Part shown: positions 1 through 12,400 of the stretch, piece after piece | How positions within the stretch are numbered: the stretch's first letter is position 1 | How the letters are laid out: each line of letters starts with the position of its first letter | Made by a program: the position numbers and the translations under genes | Notes under the pieces: model-generated | What the model was told of the DNA's origin: nothing | The model's database searches: none | Seen by the model: only the letters and a program-made list of their open reading frames with translations | NCBI GenBank assembly: GCA_905221605.1 | Contig: CAJNDS010002129.1 | Coordinates: 126,001-163,500, forward strand | DNA: 37,500 nucleotides | Origin: Symbiodinium natans | Taxonomy: Eukaryota > Sar > Dinophyceae > Suessiales > Symbiodiniaceae | Reading direction: 5' to 3'

Positions 1-357
1 ACCCCGAATCATGGTGAAGATCCAGCACTGCTTGCGTGTGTTCCGTTGAGGCATCGGCTCTCGTGGCGCTTCGGTGTCTTCAGGGTGAAATGTGCACAGT
101 TTTGTCCTGGGATTCTAGCTTGGGAACCAGATTAAGAAGTCCTTGAAGTACCTAGCATATGGTAGTTGGTGTCGCTCAGACTCAACCGAGTGAACCGAAA
201 CCCTAGTTGAGCGCAGAAGTTTAAGCAAAGACTAGTTCAAGAGTTCCAGGGTTTCACCAGGGAGGTTTAGAACCCGTCCAGAGCCCAGATTCGAAAGCAA
301 GCTTAGGGGTTCAAGTGTCGATAGCCCGTGCTTGTAAATGAAAGCGTCGCGTGTCAG

Positions 358-412
358 ATGAAGCACCACCTGAGGTTCGTTTGCAACGTTCTCTTCGTCT
401 TGGAGCTTCTCG
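358..412 (+). CDS. Channel exon: S2 segment
   Basis: After the acceptor GTGTCAG the frame reads MKHHLRFVCNVLFVLELL, a hydrophobic helix with the conserved acidic residue of S2 (FVLELL). The donor chosen is GC at 413, leaving phase 1, which joins the next exon to give ELL-A-FGVK. An alternative GT donor at 420 breaks the phase. An alternative acceptor, CCTGAG at 373-374, would shorten the exon at its start. The ATG at 358 is probably internal, because S1 should come before it. Confidence 0.6.
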
Positions 413-3400
413 GCAACCGGTCCCCATGCTTTTTCTTTGTTGTCTCGTGCAGGGTGCCCTTGGTGAGCCCCGTCCCCGCCCCTGGAGGACTACACCCTAA
501 TTCAACAAGGCTCTGGCCCCCCTGAACAATCCCAGAATTCGGGGAGGATCCCAAAAAGTAGAACCCCCAAATAGTACGCCTGGACTAAAATGGGGCCATT
601 CTTATAGGAACCCCTTAAAGGGATCTACTTTTTTACCCCCTATACTTCTGAGACTATTGGGCCATTCTTAGGAACCCCCTAAAATGATCTACTTCTTGGA
701 CTCTCCCAAGGGCCCTGGGAGTACTGTGTAAGGTCGACAGGCTACGGGTCTGAGATGGTCGGTTTATCAATTGTCGACATTAGGGTTTAGGGTTGGTTAG
801 CGGGTGCATTTGCATCCCTGCAGTGCGCGCGAGGCTAGGCAGGTCGCACAAGAAGCCGTGGCCCTAAACCCTAAACCCCAAACCTTCTTGCTCTTTGCAG
901 TTTCCGCTAAGTTTGGTAAATCAGTTTTCGCCTGAGAGAATCTGTAAATTTTGTTAACTTATAACAGTGAAAACCATAAAGTAATACCGATCAACCAAGA
1001 CTCCCTTACGAAGAAGTCTGCTTTTTTGTGCCACTCGTTTAGCCAAGCTCCACGGGGCAACAGCATAGAGCATGACGGGGGCCGTCAACGATAAAAATCC
1101 TTGTCTTACCCTGGACCCTGATAAGGAAGAATGCTTGAACTTTTTGGGGGTTCTTAGGCAACTCGTAATACTCGTAGTAGCGCCCCGAGCACAGGCTCTT
1201 GGTGCGATTGCAAGCCTTTGGGGTGAAGACCTTCTTCTGCGGCCACGACAGGCAGATTCCGAGGGAGTTGGTGCACATAGGTAAACCCTAAACCCTTAAC
1301 CCTAAACCCTAAATCCTAAACCCTAAACCCTAGGATGCTCTGGAGGTTAGGGCTGGCGACTTGAGGCTCTTCTTGCGGGGCTGGGTTTTCGGGCTTTGTG
1401 GTTTAGGAGCATCCTGGCTCAGACGTTTTTACACTTTCGCTGAATGGCGTGGTTTAGGGTTTAGGGTTTAGGGTTTAGGGTTTAGGGCTTAGGGCTTAGG
1501 GTTTAGGGTTTCGTCCGTTGCTCAAAAAAAGGGTTTAGGGTTTAGGGTGTAGGGTCTAGTCGCCGGAGGTATTGGAACTGGTTCGACCTTCTGGTGATCC
1601 TCAGCGGGATTGGTGAGGAGATCCTTTCTGGCGCAACTCGGCATCTATTGTAGAACCTGTAGGCCCCATGCTCACCGAGCAACACAAAACCTAGGGCTGG
1701 GTACTTAACCTTTAAAGTTTTTGGTTGTACACGACCCTATTTAAAACAAAAAAATGCTTCACATTGTTTGGGCTAGGGAAATGATTCAGCCCTTACATCT
1801 ACGCTTTCCCCCGACAAACATGCTTGCTGAAGAAATCTTGGCAAGCTGTCGCGACCCGAAGATTCAATTTCGTTCCGAATAAGCATCTATGATGTAGATA
1901 CGCACGTAATCTTCAAACTCGGATGAGCAGACCGACAAACAGACAGGCAGACAGACAGACAGAGACAAGTGTAAGCACCATCAGAATTTCTTCGCTCGGA
2001 GGGAAACCCCTCGGAAAGGCAATCCGTGCAGCGTACATTCAGATCTACGACCTCGCAGTGTTTCGAGTTGTGTTTTGTTGGCTAGGTTCTGAGTGCTCAG
2101 GACGAGTTGTGGTTAGTGAGGTTGAGCAGAAGGGGGTCGAGAAACGACACCTCTTGAACCGGTGCGGGCGTGTAGCATAATTCGAGGGTGGGGCACTGAA
2201 GCCGGAGCAAACCAGACATAAGTGCAAGCTTTTCCGCTGCCCAGACCACCAGCCTCGCTGTAGCTGCCAAGACCAAGCCGCAAGACTTTATCTTTCATAG
2301 TTTAGGGTTTAGGGTTTCCAAACCTCCTCTGAACAGCATGACTTGTAGCCATTGTACCAGGCGCATTGGCTTTGCTTGGATTGCTTTCTCGGGCCCTGCA
2401 TCGTTTTATGCACAGAAGCTCCATGCGTCTCTGTGTTACTGTGTCTGTCCATCTCTGTCTCTCGCTCTCTCTCTCGCTCGCTCGCTCGCGCTCTCTCTCT
2501 CTCTCTCTGTCTCCCTCTCTCTCTCCTTCTGTCTGTCTTTCTTTCTTCGTTTCATTCTGCCACCTGCTTGTCTTTCTTTCTCAAGGGCCGGGGGTTGGGG
2601 GCTTCCCCCCTCACCCGCGCCACGCTCCTTTCGTTCCGGTGGGGGTTGTATCCTTCATGCCAAGGCGCACCTCCCCCCCGATTCCCCAAAAGGAGTACAC
2701 ACATAGCTCTCAGCGCAGAACTGTCGTCGCCTTTGGGTCTTTGCGAGTGTGGCTTTCCATTGTTCAGGGTCCAGCTGGCATTTGGGCACTTGGGCATGCG
2801 TAGCCTGCAGCCGTTAGGGTTTAGGGTTTAGGGTTTAGGGTTTAGGGTTTAGGGCAGTTTAGGGCAGTTTAGGGTTTATGGTTTAAGGGTTTAGGGTTAA
2901 GGGCTTAGGGTTAAGGGTTTAGGTTTAGGGTTTAGCGACGCCGAGGTGATTCTCTTCAATTCGTGCGAGCGCTCCTTGGCAGCAGTTTGCATCCGGAGGG
3001 TGAACTCCCCAAGTCCCGATGTGAAAGCTTTGTGCATGAGTGCCCCGCCACTCCCAGGTGTCTTGCCTTCACGATGGCACCTGCTGTTTGGGTTCCTTTT
3101 AAAGTCGTAAGTGTTTCAAATACCCCGCCTACCAGGAACCCTTGTGACTCTTGCACGCTGCCCCAAAAGACTTTGAACCCTAAGCTGCAAGAGCGTTAGC
3201 TTCCGCAGGTCACCCCCTAAGCCTGGGAAGAACTGACGGATTTTTTGGGCAGACTTGTCTACCTGGCTCAGGTCCGCCTGAACCTCGGCTGCAGAAGCCA
3301 CCGGAGCATGTTTAGCAATGCTCCAGTATAGGCCTCGGAATAGTTGCTAATAGTATTCCCTTGTTGTCCCTTGCAATTCATGATACTATCATAACCCCTC

Positions 3401-6400
3401 AAAACCCTATTCTAATTATTCAGGCCCTATGTTATAGACTGGGTGCTTGGGTTGTGGGGCTGGGCTTTGGGGGTTTCGAGCGTTGCTTGAGGCTTAGCCG
3501 CCGCTTGCCAGAATCCTGGACCTTTTTTGATAAGGATGGGTTTAGGGTTTAGGGTTTAGAGTGTAGAGAGGATGGCCTAAGGTGTCTAAAAGGTTTAACA
3601 GCTTGGGGACGTCCAGCAATGCCAAAGCCCTGAAACCTCCGCAGTTCCAACCTCCAATGCAACGCTACCACGCCATACATGAACTCCCGTCACAACTCCC
3701 TAGACCACCAAACCCTGAACACTGGCCTTGCTTCATCTTAAAACTTAACGTTCTGGTTCCGTAGCAAACCCGCAACTCCTAACTCACACCAGTAGCCTGA
3801 GTCCCTGAGCCATGCCCTGGGTGTCCCGTGCGTCAGAGTCCTCCTACGTAGTCTGGCCAAGGAGACCGGTGATTTGATGACAGCCTTCACCATTCTACGA
3901 ATCATGCAGCTCGCCTGGTATTCCGAAGTCACGCGACCCAAGCTTCGATGGCACCGGGTGGGCTAGTATGTGCGCGCCCCTGAATCTGAACTCTAAGCTC
4001 TGCACATGCGAAATACCCACAAAGAGCACACCTTGACACCTCCAGCTCAGAACCCCAAACCTTGAACGAGAATTGAATATAAAGCCCTAGATTTCGGGAA
4101 AGAAGGCTAGGGGGATTTAGAGACCAATCGCTTCTGGGACTTCGCTGCCCGTTATCTGCAAGCGTTCCAGTCGAGATGCCAGACATTGATGGCCATGAGT
4201 CACGTGAAGGGGTGGACGAGGGTTGTTTTGAATGAAATTCCACACTGGTTTCGCAACTCTTCCCCTTCGCAGCCTTCAATGTAGTGCACTTTCAAGATTA
4301 GAGAATTTGATTTGGGATGTTCCCCCTTGTACTAGCAGTCCTTAATAGTTAGGGACTATACCCCCCTATTAGAATCCCTATTAAGGATCTGTTAGTATAA
4401 TTAAGGGGGGAACACCCCCCAATATTAGAGCCTTTGTTACTCTTCAAGCGCCCGGAAGGCGTCTCCTCCGGATCACGCGGCTGATCCGCGCCGTGCGCTT
4501 CATGCCGATCTTTCGTCCTTTGGGCGCCAGGAGATACGGAGAGTGTGCCAGAATACTCTAACACGGCGGAGCCCTCTTAAAATGGAGTTCCTAAACCTTA
4601 CGGCAGAGAGAGAAAGAGAGAGAAACCTTAAAGCAACTATGATGCAGACAGCAGCAGCTCAGAAACCCTGGGCCTGCAGTCACACTCAGTTGTGCTCGGA
4701 TCCCAGAGACTGAAACACACAGTAAACCCTTAGCGCACCACTCATGTAGGGTTTGGCATTGATTGTTCGGAGCCGGATCTGGAGACGGCAACTCAGCTGG
4801 GTATTTCCCAAAATCGAGGTACCCTTTTCTAAGCCAATAGAATAAAAATCCCCTTAAAGGGACCCATCCCCTTAACGGGACCCCAAAAAGGGTACCCCCC
4901 AGGTGAGCTGCGGGTCATGGTGCGATCCATCCTGAAGCCTGCCATGCAAGTCGCGACCGTTCGCAGGGGGTACTGGAAGGCATGTGTTCAGTTCCCAAAA
5001 TGATGGTCCCTTTTTTGGGGTACCCTAAAGAATCGGGGCCGCCCTTATTGCAAGGACCCCCAACAGGGACCATGTTGTCGAGAAGTGACCATATATGGGT
5101 ATCTAAGGATATAGTTCGGGCTCAGAACTTAAGAAGGCTGAAAGGGTGGCAAGGTTGAAGGGCGTGTTGGTGCAGGACTTCGAAGAGGCTTTAGGGTTTA
5201 GGGTTCAGGGTTTAGGGTTGAAACCGAAAGGATTGAAGAGCTCCACTTCCGGGTTTTTAAGTTTCAGGGCTCAGGGTATTGGACTTTCAGCTTGCGAATG
5301 ACATCATGGAGTGCACAGACACTGTGGAGCCGTTGCCAGCTTCAACTTGCACAGACCCCGGAAGTGAAACAGCTTGCTCACGCGCAGTCCCGAGGTGGGG
5401 TCCAGGCCCTTAGGTGGGTAGCCGGGCCGTTTTGACAATTCCTAGAACAGTCAGGCATGTCTTCGGCCTCGTTGCGCAACAGCAGAGAGAGGGACAGAGA
5501 GAGAGAGAGACAGGGACCCTAAGCCCTAAGCCCCACAGTGTCGACCCTCGACCAGAGCAACTCTCCCCCATGCACGGAGCGACTCAGGAACTGTCTCATG
5601 CCGCTGACGTGGTGTCTTGTGCACCTTGTGCTGCACTAAGGCTAAGGCGGCCAAGGCGTCCTCAGCCCTTTAGGCCCTAAAACCCTCAAACCCTAAAACC
5701 CTAAACCCTAAACCCCCACATTATTTGAAGGACGTGGCCCTTATGGTTCGTCTAGCAGGTAGAGAGATTTATCTGGTCCGAGTCTTCAGGCCCTTATGCA
5801 TGCCTTGTCTCTCTCAGGGACCGGGTAGGTAACGGTAACCTTCAACCTTTTTGGTTATACAGAATCCTACTATATATGAAGGTTAACCTTGTTTGGGCTA
5901 GGGTGTTCAGCCCCGAAGTTCTGAGAACACTTGGTTGGGAGCTGCCCGCGGCTTAGCATCAAAGGCAGGGTACGGCTCGTGGAGTTGCGGGCTAAGCACT
6001 ACGATATCTACGAAGTCAAGCCCCACCCCTCCCCGTCCCCTCGCCCCGCCCCCCCCCCCCCCCGGTTTAGGGTTTAGGGTTTGGGGTTTAATTTAGGGTT
6101 TAGGGTTTAGGGTTTAGGGTTTAGGGTTTAGGGTTTAGGGTTTAGGGTTTAGGGTTTAGGGTTTAGGGTTTTGTTTTTAGGGCTCAGGGCCATTTGAAAA
6201 TTTTTTCAAAGATTACACTTGCCTCGGTCTTCTCAGCTGGCGAGGCTCCTTGGATTCTTCCAGTGGTGCTTCGCCGTCTACTTCATCACAGTCACCTCCG
6301 ACCACGTGCAGGCATGGTAAACTATACCTTGGTAGCCCAGTGGTACCCTTTGCCCTCTATCGGTTCAAGGTTCCAACCCCAAAAATAAAGTGCCCTTATC

Positions 6401-9400
6401 ATGATATTGATCCCTTGGACCCGAAGCCTTCGCGGCAGTTCCATGCGGATGGCTAGCGGTCAGTATCCTCTAGCCGTAAGCCCTAAACCCTGAACCCTAT
6501 ACCCTAAACCCTCCAAACCCTAAACCCCTTGTCCAGGCCATGCACATGGCACCGGAGAGATATAGCCACATCGATGCACATCGGCCCCTTGGCAACGTAT
6601 TGTCCCTCAATAAGGTTTTACTTGGTTGCCCGGCGGTGCCCTTTAACATTTTTTGGATTCTAGGCTCCCTTTACAAGGGCACCCCAGAATATGGTTGCTG
6701 CGTACATGAGGGGTATATAAGGGTTCCCCGATTAAGGACCATGGAACTACCCTAAGATTGGTGACGTGGCAGTGACCGGTAAGCGTAAGCATACGGATGG
6801 TTGTCTTTTAAGTTTATCACAAGGCCGTTGACGGTGCCAAACTGCCGGAAAGGTGAACAATGTGTCACCAGAAGGCATAGCCCCTCCAAACCAAAGAGGC
6901 AAGGGGCGCGCGATAGAAAGCCGGACCTCTCAACTCCGTCTTGACCCCCAGCCCATCAAACCGTCCTTTGGTGTTTCTTGGTTTTCTTTTGCGTTTGCGT
7001 GTGTGTGTGTACCTCTGTTCAATTGTGTTGCCCCTCAGTTGCCGTACCTCTCAAGTCCAAAGCCGGAGCTGTTCGCATGGCTTAACGGTTGCTGAAATGT
7101 CCCGTTGCTGGATCTCCCTGTGCAAACCCTACTCGGCTGGAGTCCTTTGTTTTTGCATTGCTTAGCTGGCCACCGATATTATGGCTGTTTGGGCTACCCT
7201 TTTGCCCCCTTTGTTGGTTCAAGGTTCCCTTAGTAGAGTAACCAAACTCCCAAAAAAGTGTACCCTTACTGGGCTACCAAGTAACTACGTGCCAATCCCA
7301 TGCAATCTGGAACATTGCCCTCACTGCTGATCGCACCTAGGCTTCAAGAACTGCAAGACCAGATCAAGGCAATGCTTCTTGGCTTGGGGTTTTTAGGGTT
7401 TAGGGTTTAGGGGGCGCGCTGAGACAAGCCTGTGCAAAAGGGTTTAGGGTTTAGGGTTTAGGGTTTGATGCTCAGAGTTTAGTCCAAGCATCATGGTGGG
7501 CGACGCTTCGATGCAAGACGCAAAAGGAACTGGGCTACGCGAGTTTTTGTGTGTCGTTGGGCTCGAGGCATGCCTGCCTAGCAACCACAAGTCTGTGGCA
7601 CCTCAGAGAAAGACCAACAGGCATCCAACGCTGTCCCCTATCAGCCCCCCCCCCCCCCCGACAAAACAACAGAACGAGAACCGGGGGATGTTCCCCCTTA
7701 TGCTAGCAGCCCTTAATAGGGATAAAAGTAGGGGGTACTGGAACCGGGTACTGTAATCTGATTATAGGACAGTTAGAATAAGGGAACATCCCGTAACGAG
7801 AACCTTTTACTTCCCGGACTATGTTGTTGTTAAGGGCTATCTGTGGGTGTGAGATGGAGGGGACTTCGGAGAGTTGCCAAATCGGAAGGCTAACTACCAA
7901 CCAGCACTTGAGAACCCGAAGCCATGACCTAAACCCTAAACCCGAAACCCGAAACCTCCAGAAAGAACCCAGGTTCGGCTCCCTTTGGAGGACGAACTAC
8001 GCCACCTTGGCCCAACTCTAGGGTTTAGGGTTTAGGGTTTAGGGTTGAGGGTTTAGGGTTCAGAGATTGTTCACTTGCTGGCTGTGCACTGCCTTTGCCA
8101 CCCGTGCTGGGGATGGCGCCGCCGTTTTTGTTTGCTTACTTATATGTCATTGTATGTGCAGCAGTGGCACTTGACCGCGCTGGGCAGTCAGAGAACCTCG
8201 CAAACGACATGGGGGCATCAAATCTCGCAAGCGCTAGGCGCATATCAAGAGCTGTAGCGCCTAAACCCTAAACCGGGTACCTGTGCCATGCTTCGCAGCA
8301 GCACGAGGTTCTTTTCATGTCCGTCAGCGGGGGCCTGGATTGGGGCTATGCCAGCGACGTCTTCATCACCCTCGAGAGCTACTACGTGGACTTGTTTGCA
8401 TGGCGGGTGTAAGTCTTAGCTCTGTGCTTCTATATTCACCCTCCCGAAAGTAGCACTCCCATCTAGGAGCGGGTCTGCCTTGAAACGAAGAGCCTTTCCT
8501 CCCTGCCTCCGCATTTTCGAACGGCTTCAGTCGAAAAGACCTGGATTAGTGGGTCCTTGCACTTCTCTGCAAAACCGAAGGTGCCTGCAACCGTACTCTG
8601 CAATCCCAAGAACAAAGGGTGTTTGTGGTGGAATTCGATTTAGGATTTGGCCTAGGTCTATGCCATTCGGACCCAAAGGCGATCGCAGTGGGATGTTCTG
8701 TTTTGTTTCCGCGAAGGGGGGTTTCCAATGCGAAGGAAAGTAGGGCCCGATTTTCTTTCTTCCCACAGGCAGCGGCGGGATACCTTTTCTTCATTGCACT
8801 TGTGGCGCTGGCCGTGCTCAACGTCGTCACTGCCGCACATTGGACTGCAGGAATCCACTATGCCTGTACATAAGCCACACCACAGTATCCTTATACATGT
8901 GTTGTTTTATGTTTGTTTAAAAACCCAACGGAGTTTAAAATACATTGCTTTTATGAAGGTTCTAAGCAGCTCTAGCCAAGAGCTTGCTATAGAGCGTAGC
9001 TGCCCCTCGCATATCAAGTTTGAAGACGAGCCCTTGAAATCTCAACTGCGTGAACCCTGCTGGCAGCTTCCGAAGCTATGGTTGGTTCCAGAAAAGAGGG
9101 TGTAGCATCAAGTGCCTTCGATGTGGTGCGTCGTGGGCACAAGGGAAGTGCAGCGATTCTTTTGGGGGTTCAAGGTAGAGGCCTTGAGTTTCTGTGCATG
9201 TGACTGTGGGTTGTGGATGCACCAGTAGAGTTCGGATCCCAAGCCCAACAACACTGAACCCCAAAATCCTTAGGATAGTACCCGCAGACGCAACGGAATC
9301 CTCTATCGCCTTCTTCAGCAGTTCTCCCCCTCCTGCGCCCTTTTACCGGTGTAATTAGTGGGTCAATTTACAAGAGCTTCGGGTTAGCTGTACGGTTACG

Positions 9401-12400
9401 AGCTGTTGGTCGAACAAAAAGATGACGGGTTAAGAGCTCCGGGTAAATACCGGAGCTTAAGTTCATGACCCAAATTTTCCCCTTGTAACCCCTATATCTT
9501 TGCACGATAAAAGGCCCAAGGAGGGGGAGGAGGCAGTTGCGGCATCTAGACTTGGTGAGTGTACGTATGGCTCCTTTTAAATCGAGGTGTGCGTATTTAG
9601 TGTATACGGGGGATACTACGGGTAACCATGTGTTGAAGACGGTGAAAAATGCACTCGAGTCCCACGTCTTGCCCGAGGTTTTCGTGGAATACGCCATGAA
9701 GATGGCGGCAGACGACCGGGACTTGGTCCCTTGGTTTTGGGGGTTTGCGGGTTTAGGGTTTAGGGTATTTAGGGTTTAGGGTTAGAGTACGGAGTCCACA
9801 TGCAGAAAGGGTTTGGGTCACGGTTTAGAGTTTCGGGAAACTAGCCCAGCAGCACCCTTTGTCCCGAAAGCGTAGCGGATGGGTCCCGTTGCAAGAGTTG
9901 GGTTCCAGAGGTCCAGAAGTTTACCTGACATCGTGCGTTTTGTGTTCGACAGCATTCGCGAAGAGTTCGAAAGCCCGCGGGTGTCGCGCATCAGCTGTGC
10001 GCCTCGTTGTAGTGGTTGCAAAAAAAAGTGCTGACAGTCACGAGGATGAGGCATTTGTCTCGTGACTGTCATCACTTGTGAGGCGTTCTCAAAAGTGATG
10101 ATAGTTACGAGGATGCGGTACCTGGGGTGCGCCATCCTCGGAACTGTCGTCACTTTTGAAGAGCCTCGCTTGTTGTTCACGTCTCAGAAGTGCTGACAGT
10201 TTCGAGGATGCACTCGGGCCCCTGGCTCTTGCCTATGCGCGGCACTCGTTTGGTGTGTTTTCACGTTAGAACCAGGGTGTCGGCATCGCCCCAATTGCAG
10301 GCTTTTCAGTTCACACAGTTAACAAGACGAGTAACCCAACCTCAATCATAAGCAGTTAACAAGACGAGTAGCCCAACCCCAAACATAAGCAGTTCGATTC
10401 GAAAAAGACGCCTGATATGTAAAAGCAAATAATAGTTTTGGCTCTTGAAAAAACTCCATTTTTTGTTAGAGTTGTGCCAAACCCGAGAGAAATAACCTCA
10501 TTCACCCCCTTAGAAGTAGCCAGGCGCGTCACAAGCGTGTGACCTAGTTCGTGGGTTGTCGTGGTTATGTCGACCTACTGTCAACGTTCCTGAAACGGGA
10601 ACTTATCGGAGTATTGGGGAGGTGCCCGCACTTGCCGCAAGGCAGCGGGTTGCATAAGTCGAGGAATCAGAGAGAAGGAAAGCACATGACGTCGCCTGGC
10701 TCAGGTTATCCAAGATACACTGGCGAGGCGCAACAAATACATGAAGGACTTCCGATGTCTCGCACATACTAGTCTTCATGTGTGGTGAAGCTCAGGCCAC
10801 TGAGTTAGGGTTAGAATGCTTCAGGTTGACGGGATTTAGGGCTGCAGGCTTCGGGCCTCTTCAATAAGGCAGGAAATCCGTTAAGCCTTTCACCTGCGCA
10901 CGCTCTGAGCACTCCTAGATCTCAAATCCTGTGTTCACTTTTGTTCGGCCATGCCTTCGTGTTTTTGAAAGAGACAGCTGCACATCTTCGCGTTCAAATC
11001 GAACCATGACGTCGCCGGTGTTTTTGTGAGGACGCCATGTTGGTCTTCAAGGAGGCTGACGCCGATGGCTCTGGCTCCATCACCTTCAAGGAGCATCGAC
11101 TCACCCTCCCTTTTGCCTCAAGGTACAAGGTATTTATAATCACCTGTTGTGTTTACAAGGGGAACGAAGGTTGCTTGGGGTAGACTTGGGCGATGTAGAC
11201 CCCCCACACCGCCTGACGTCTCCTTCACAGTCTGGGACACGATCAATTGGGACAAGAGGCGAGCAGCGCAAGTAAATCAAGTCGTTGCAAAAGCAGTTAG
11301 TGGTCCAGAGGGGGTCAAGTGGGTTAAGTGGCCCAGAAGGGAGCAAGCGGGTACCCCGGTCAACGCCCACTGAAATAGACGGATGCACGGCTTTGGCTGT
11401 GCAACTATGACACCGAGCTTGGGCTGCCGAATGCTCGATCATACATGGCGTGCTCGTTTGCCCATTGAGCTGTTTTCTTGGAGGAAACGTGGAGAAGTTA
11501 AGTTGCGTGGGTTAGAGACGCAAGGCTTCCTCGATTTCCGTCCATCTGAGAATGACTACGCCGGAACTATTTGGGCGTGTTTTTTTGCCCATTTCCGAAA
11601 TGCCAAGTGGCCAAGACCCAGAGCTTGGGCTGTAGGGCTTATCGTGTTTAGGGTTTACAAATATTGGCTTAAAAGCCCCCAACACACAAGAAATCTTCTT
11701 CCTTATGGAGGGATATGTGTCTTTTCTTGTTCTTGCGCGGGGTTCTGAAGGAAATAGTAGTTTAGGGAACCAAGATCATCCATAATCCCTCAGTTGGTTC
11801 AGGAGTTCCTGGACCACGTGGAGGATGAGCGAGTCCAAGCCTTCTTAAATAGCGGCCAGGCCAAAGCACGAATCTTTTCGTTTTGGGGGGGAGGGACCGG
11901 GGGGGGGGGGGGGGGGGGGGGGGGGAGGGTGGGGCGTGTGGGGGCTCCAGGGCTAGACGAGAGCTTTCTAAGGAAATCCATATTCTTGCCGCCCACATGT
12001 GACACATGTGTGCTAGTCTGTAGGGATTCGGGCCCTAGTCTAGAATAAGTTCTAGGTCCCCTAAGTTAGGAAGCCCGTGTGCTGGCTGCTAGGAGACTTG
12101 CAAAAAGTCAGGAATACAGTACTGTATTATTTTCGAATAAAGTAGTGCATAATGTCGTACTCGCAGAATATACTCGTATACTGATGTCTAGTCGTATACT
12201 GGCATAGAGTCCAGAGCCCGCTGTTCAGACGGGCCTGAGCCGATGAATCGGTGATGTTCGCAGGTTGGACCATGGGTCTCACTTCTTTGTCAGGGTTTAG
12301 GGTTTAGGGTTAGGGTTTAGGGTTTAGGGTTTCTGCAAAAGGGTTTAGGGTTTAGGGCGTCGACTTGTCGAGACGCTGTGTTTGTATGAGTTCATTGACC

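Noticed and set aside
1505-1530. Resemblance to the dinoflagellate spliced leader near GTCCGTTGCTCAAA
   Set aside because: Only a loose partial match; the TTTTGGCTCAAG core is absent here and elsewhere in the window.
3116-3301. Helical 61-codon frame on the - strand (ASAAEVQADLSQVDKSAQ)
   Set aside because: Protein-like in part, but isolated inside a + strand intron with no partner exons on the - strand; kept only as a curiosity.
3929-4279. 116-codon - strand open frame
   Set aside because: No domain, no supporting context, and antisense to the channel gene's introns.
5291-5390. Possible exon after TTTCAG reading LANDIMECTDTVEP
   Set aside because: It looks like a post-S5 segment but comes before the S5 exon in the sequence and does not fit the chain of phases.
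9368-9697. 109-codon open frame on the - strand
   Set aside because: It lies antisense to a channel exon, has no recognisable domain and overlaps AT-rich intron sequence.
9537-9779. 80-codon open frame covering the post-S6 exon
   Set aside because: Only the part from 9678 to 9725 resembles the channel; the upstream part has no family character and a good acceptor lies between them.
10385-10410. B-box-like GTTCGATTC suggesting a tRNA
   Set aside because: No A box at tRNA spacing and no cloverleaf could be drawn.
11887-12048. Gly-rich frame across the poly-G run
   Set aside because: It is the continuation of a real exon frame past its donor into low-complexity intron sequence.
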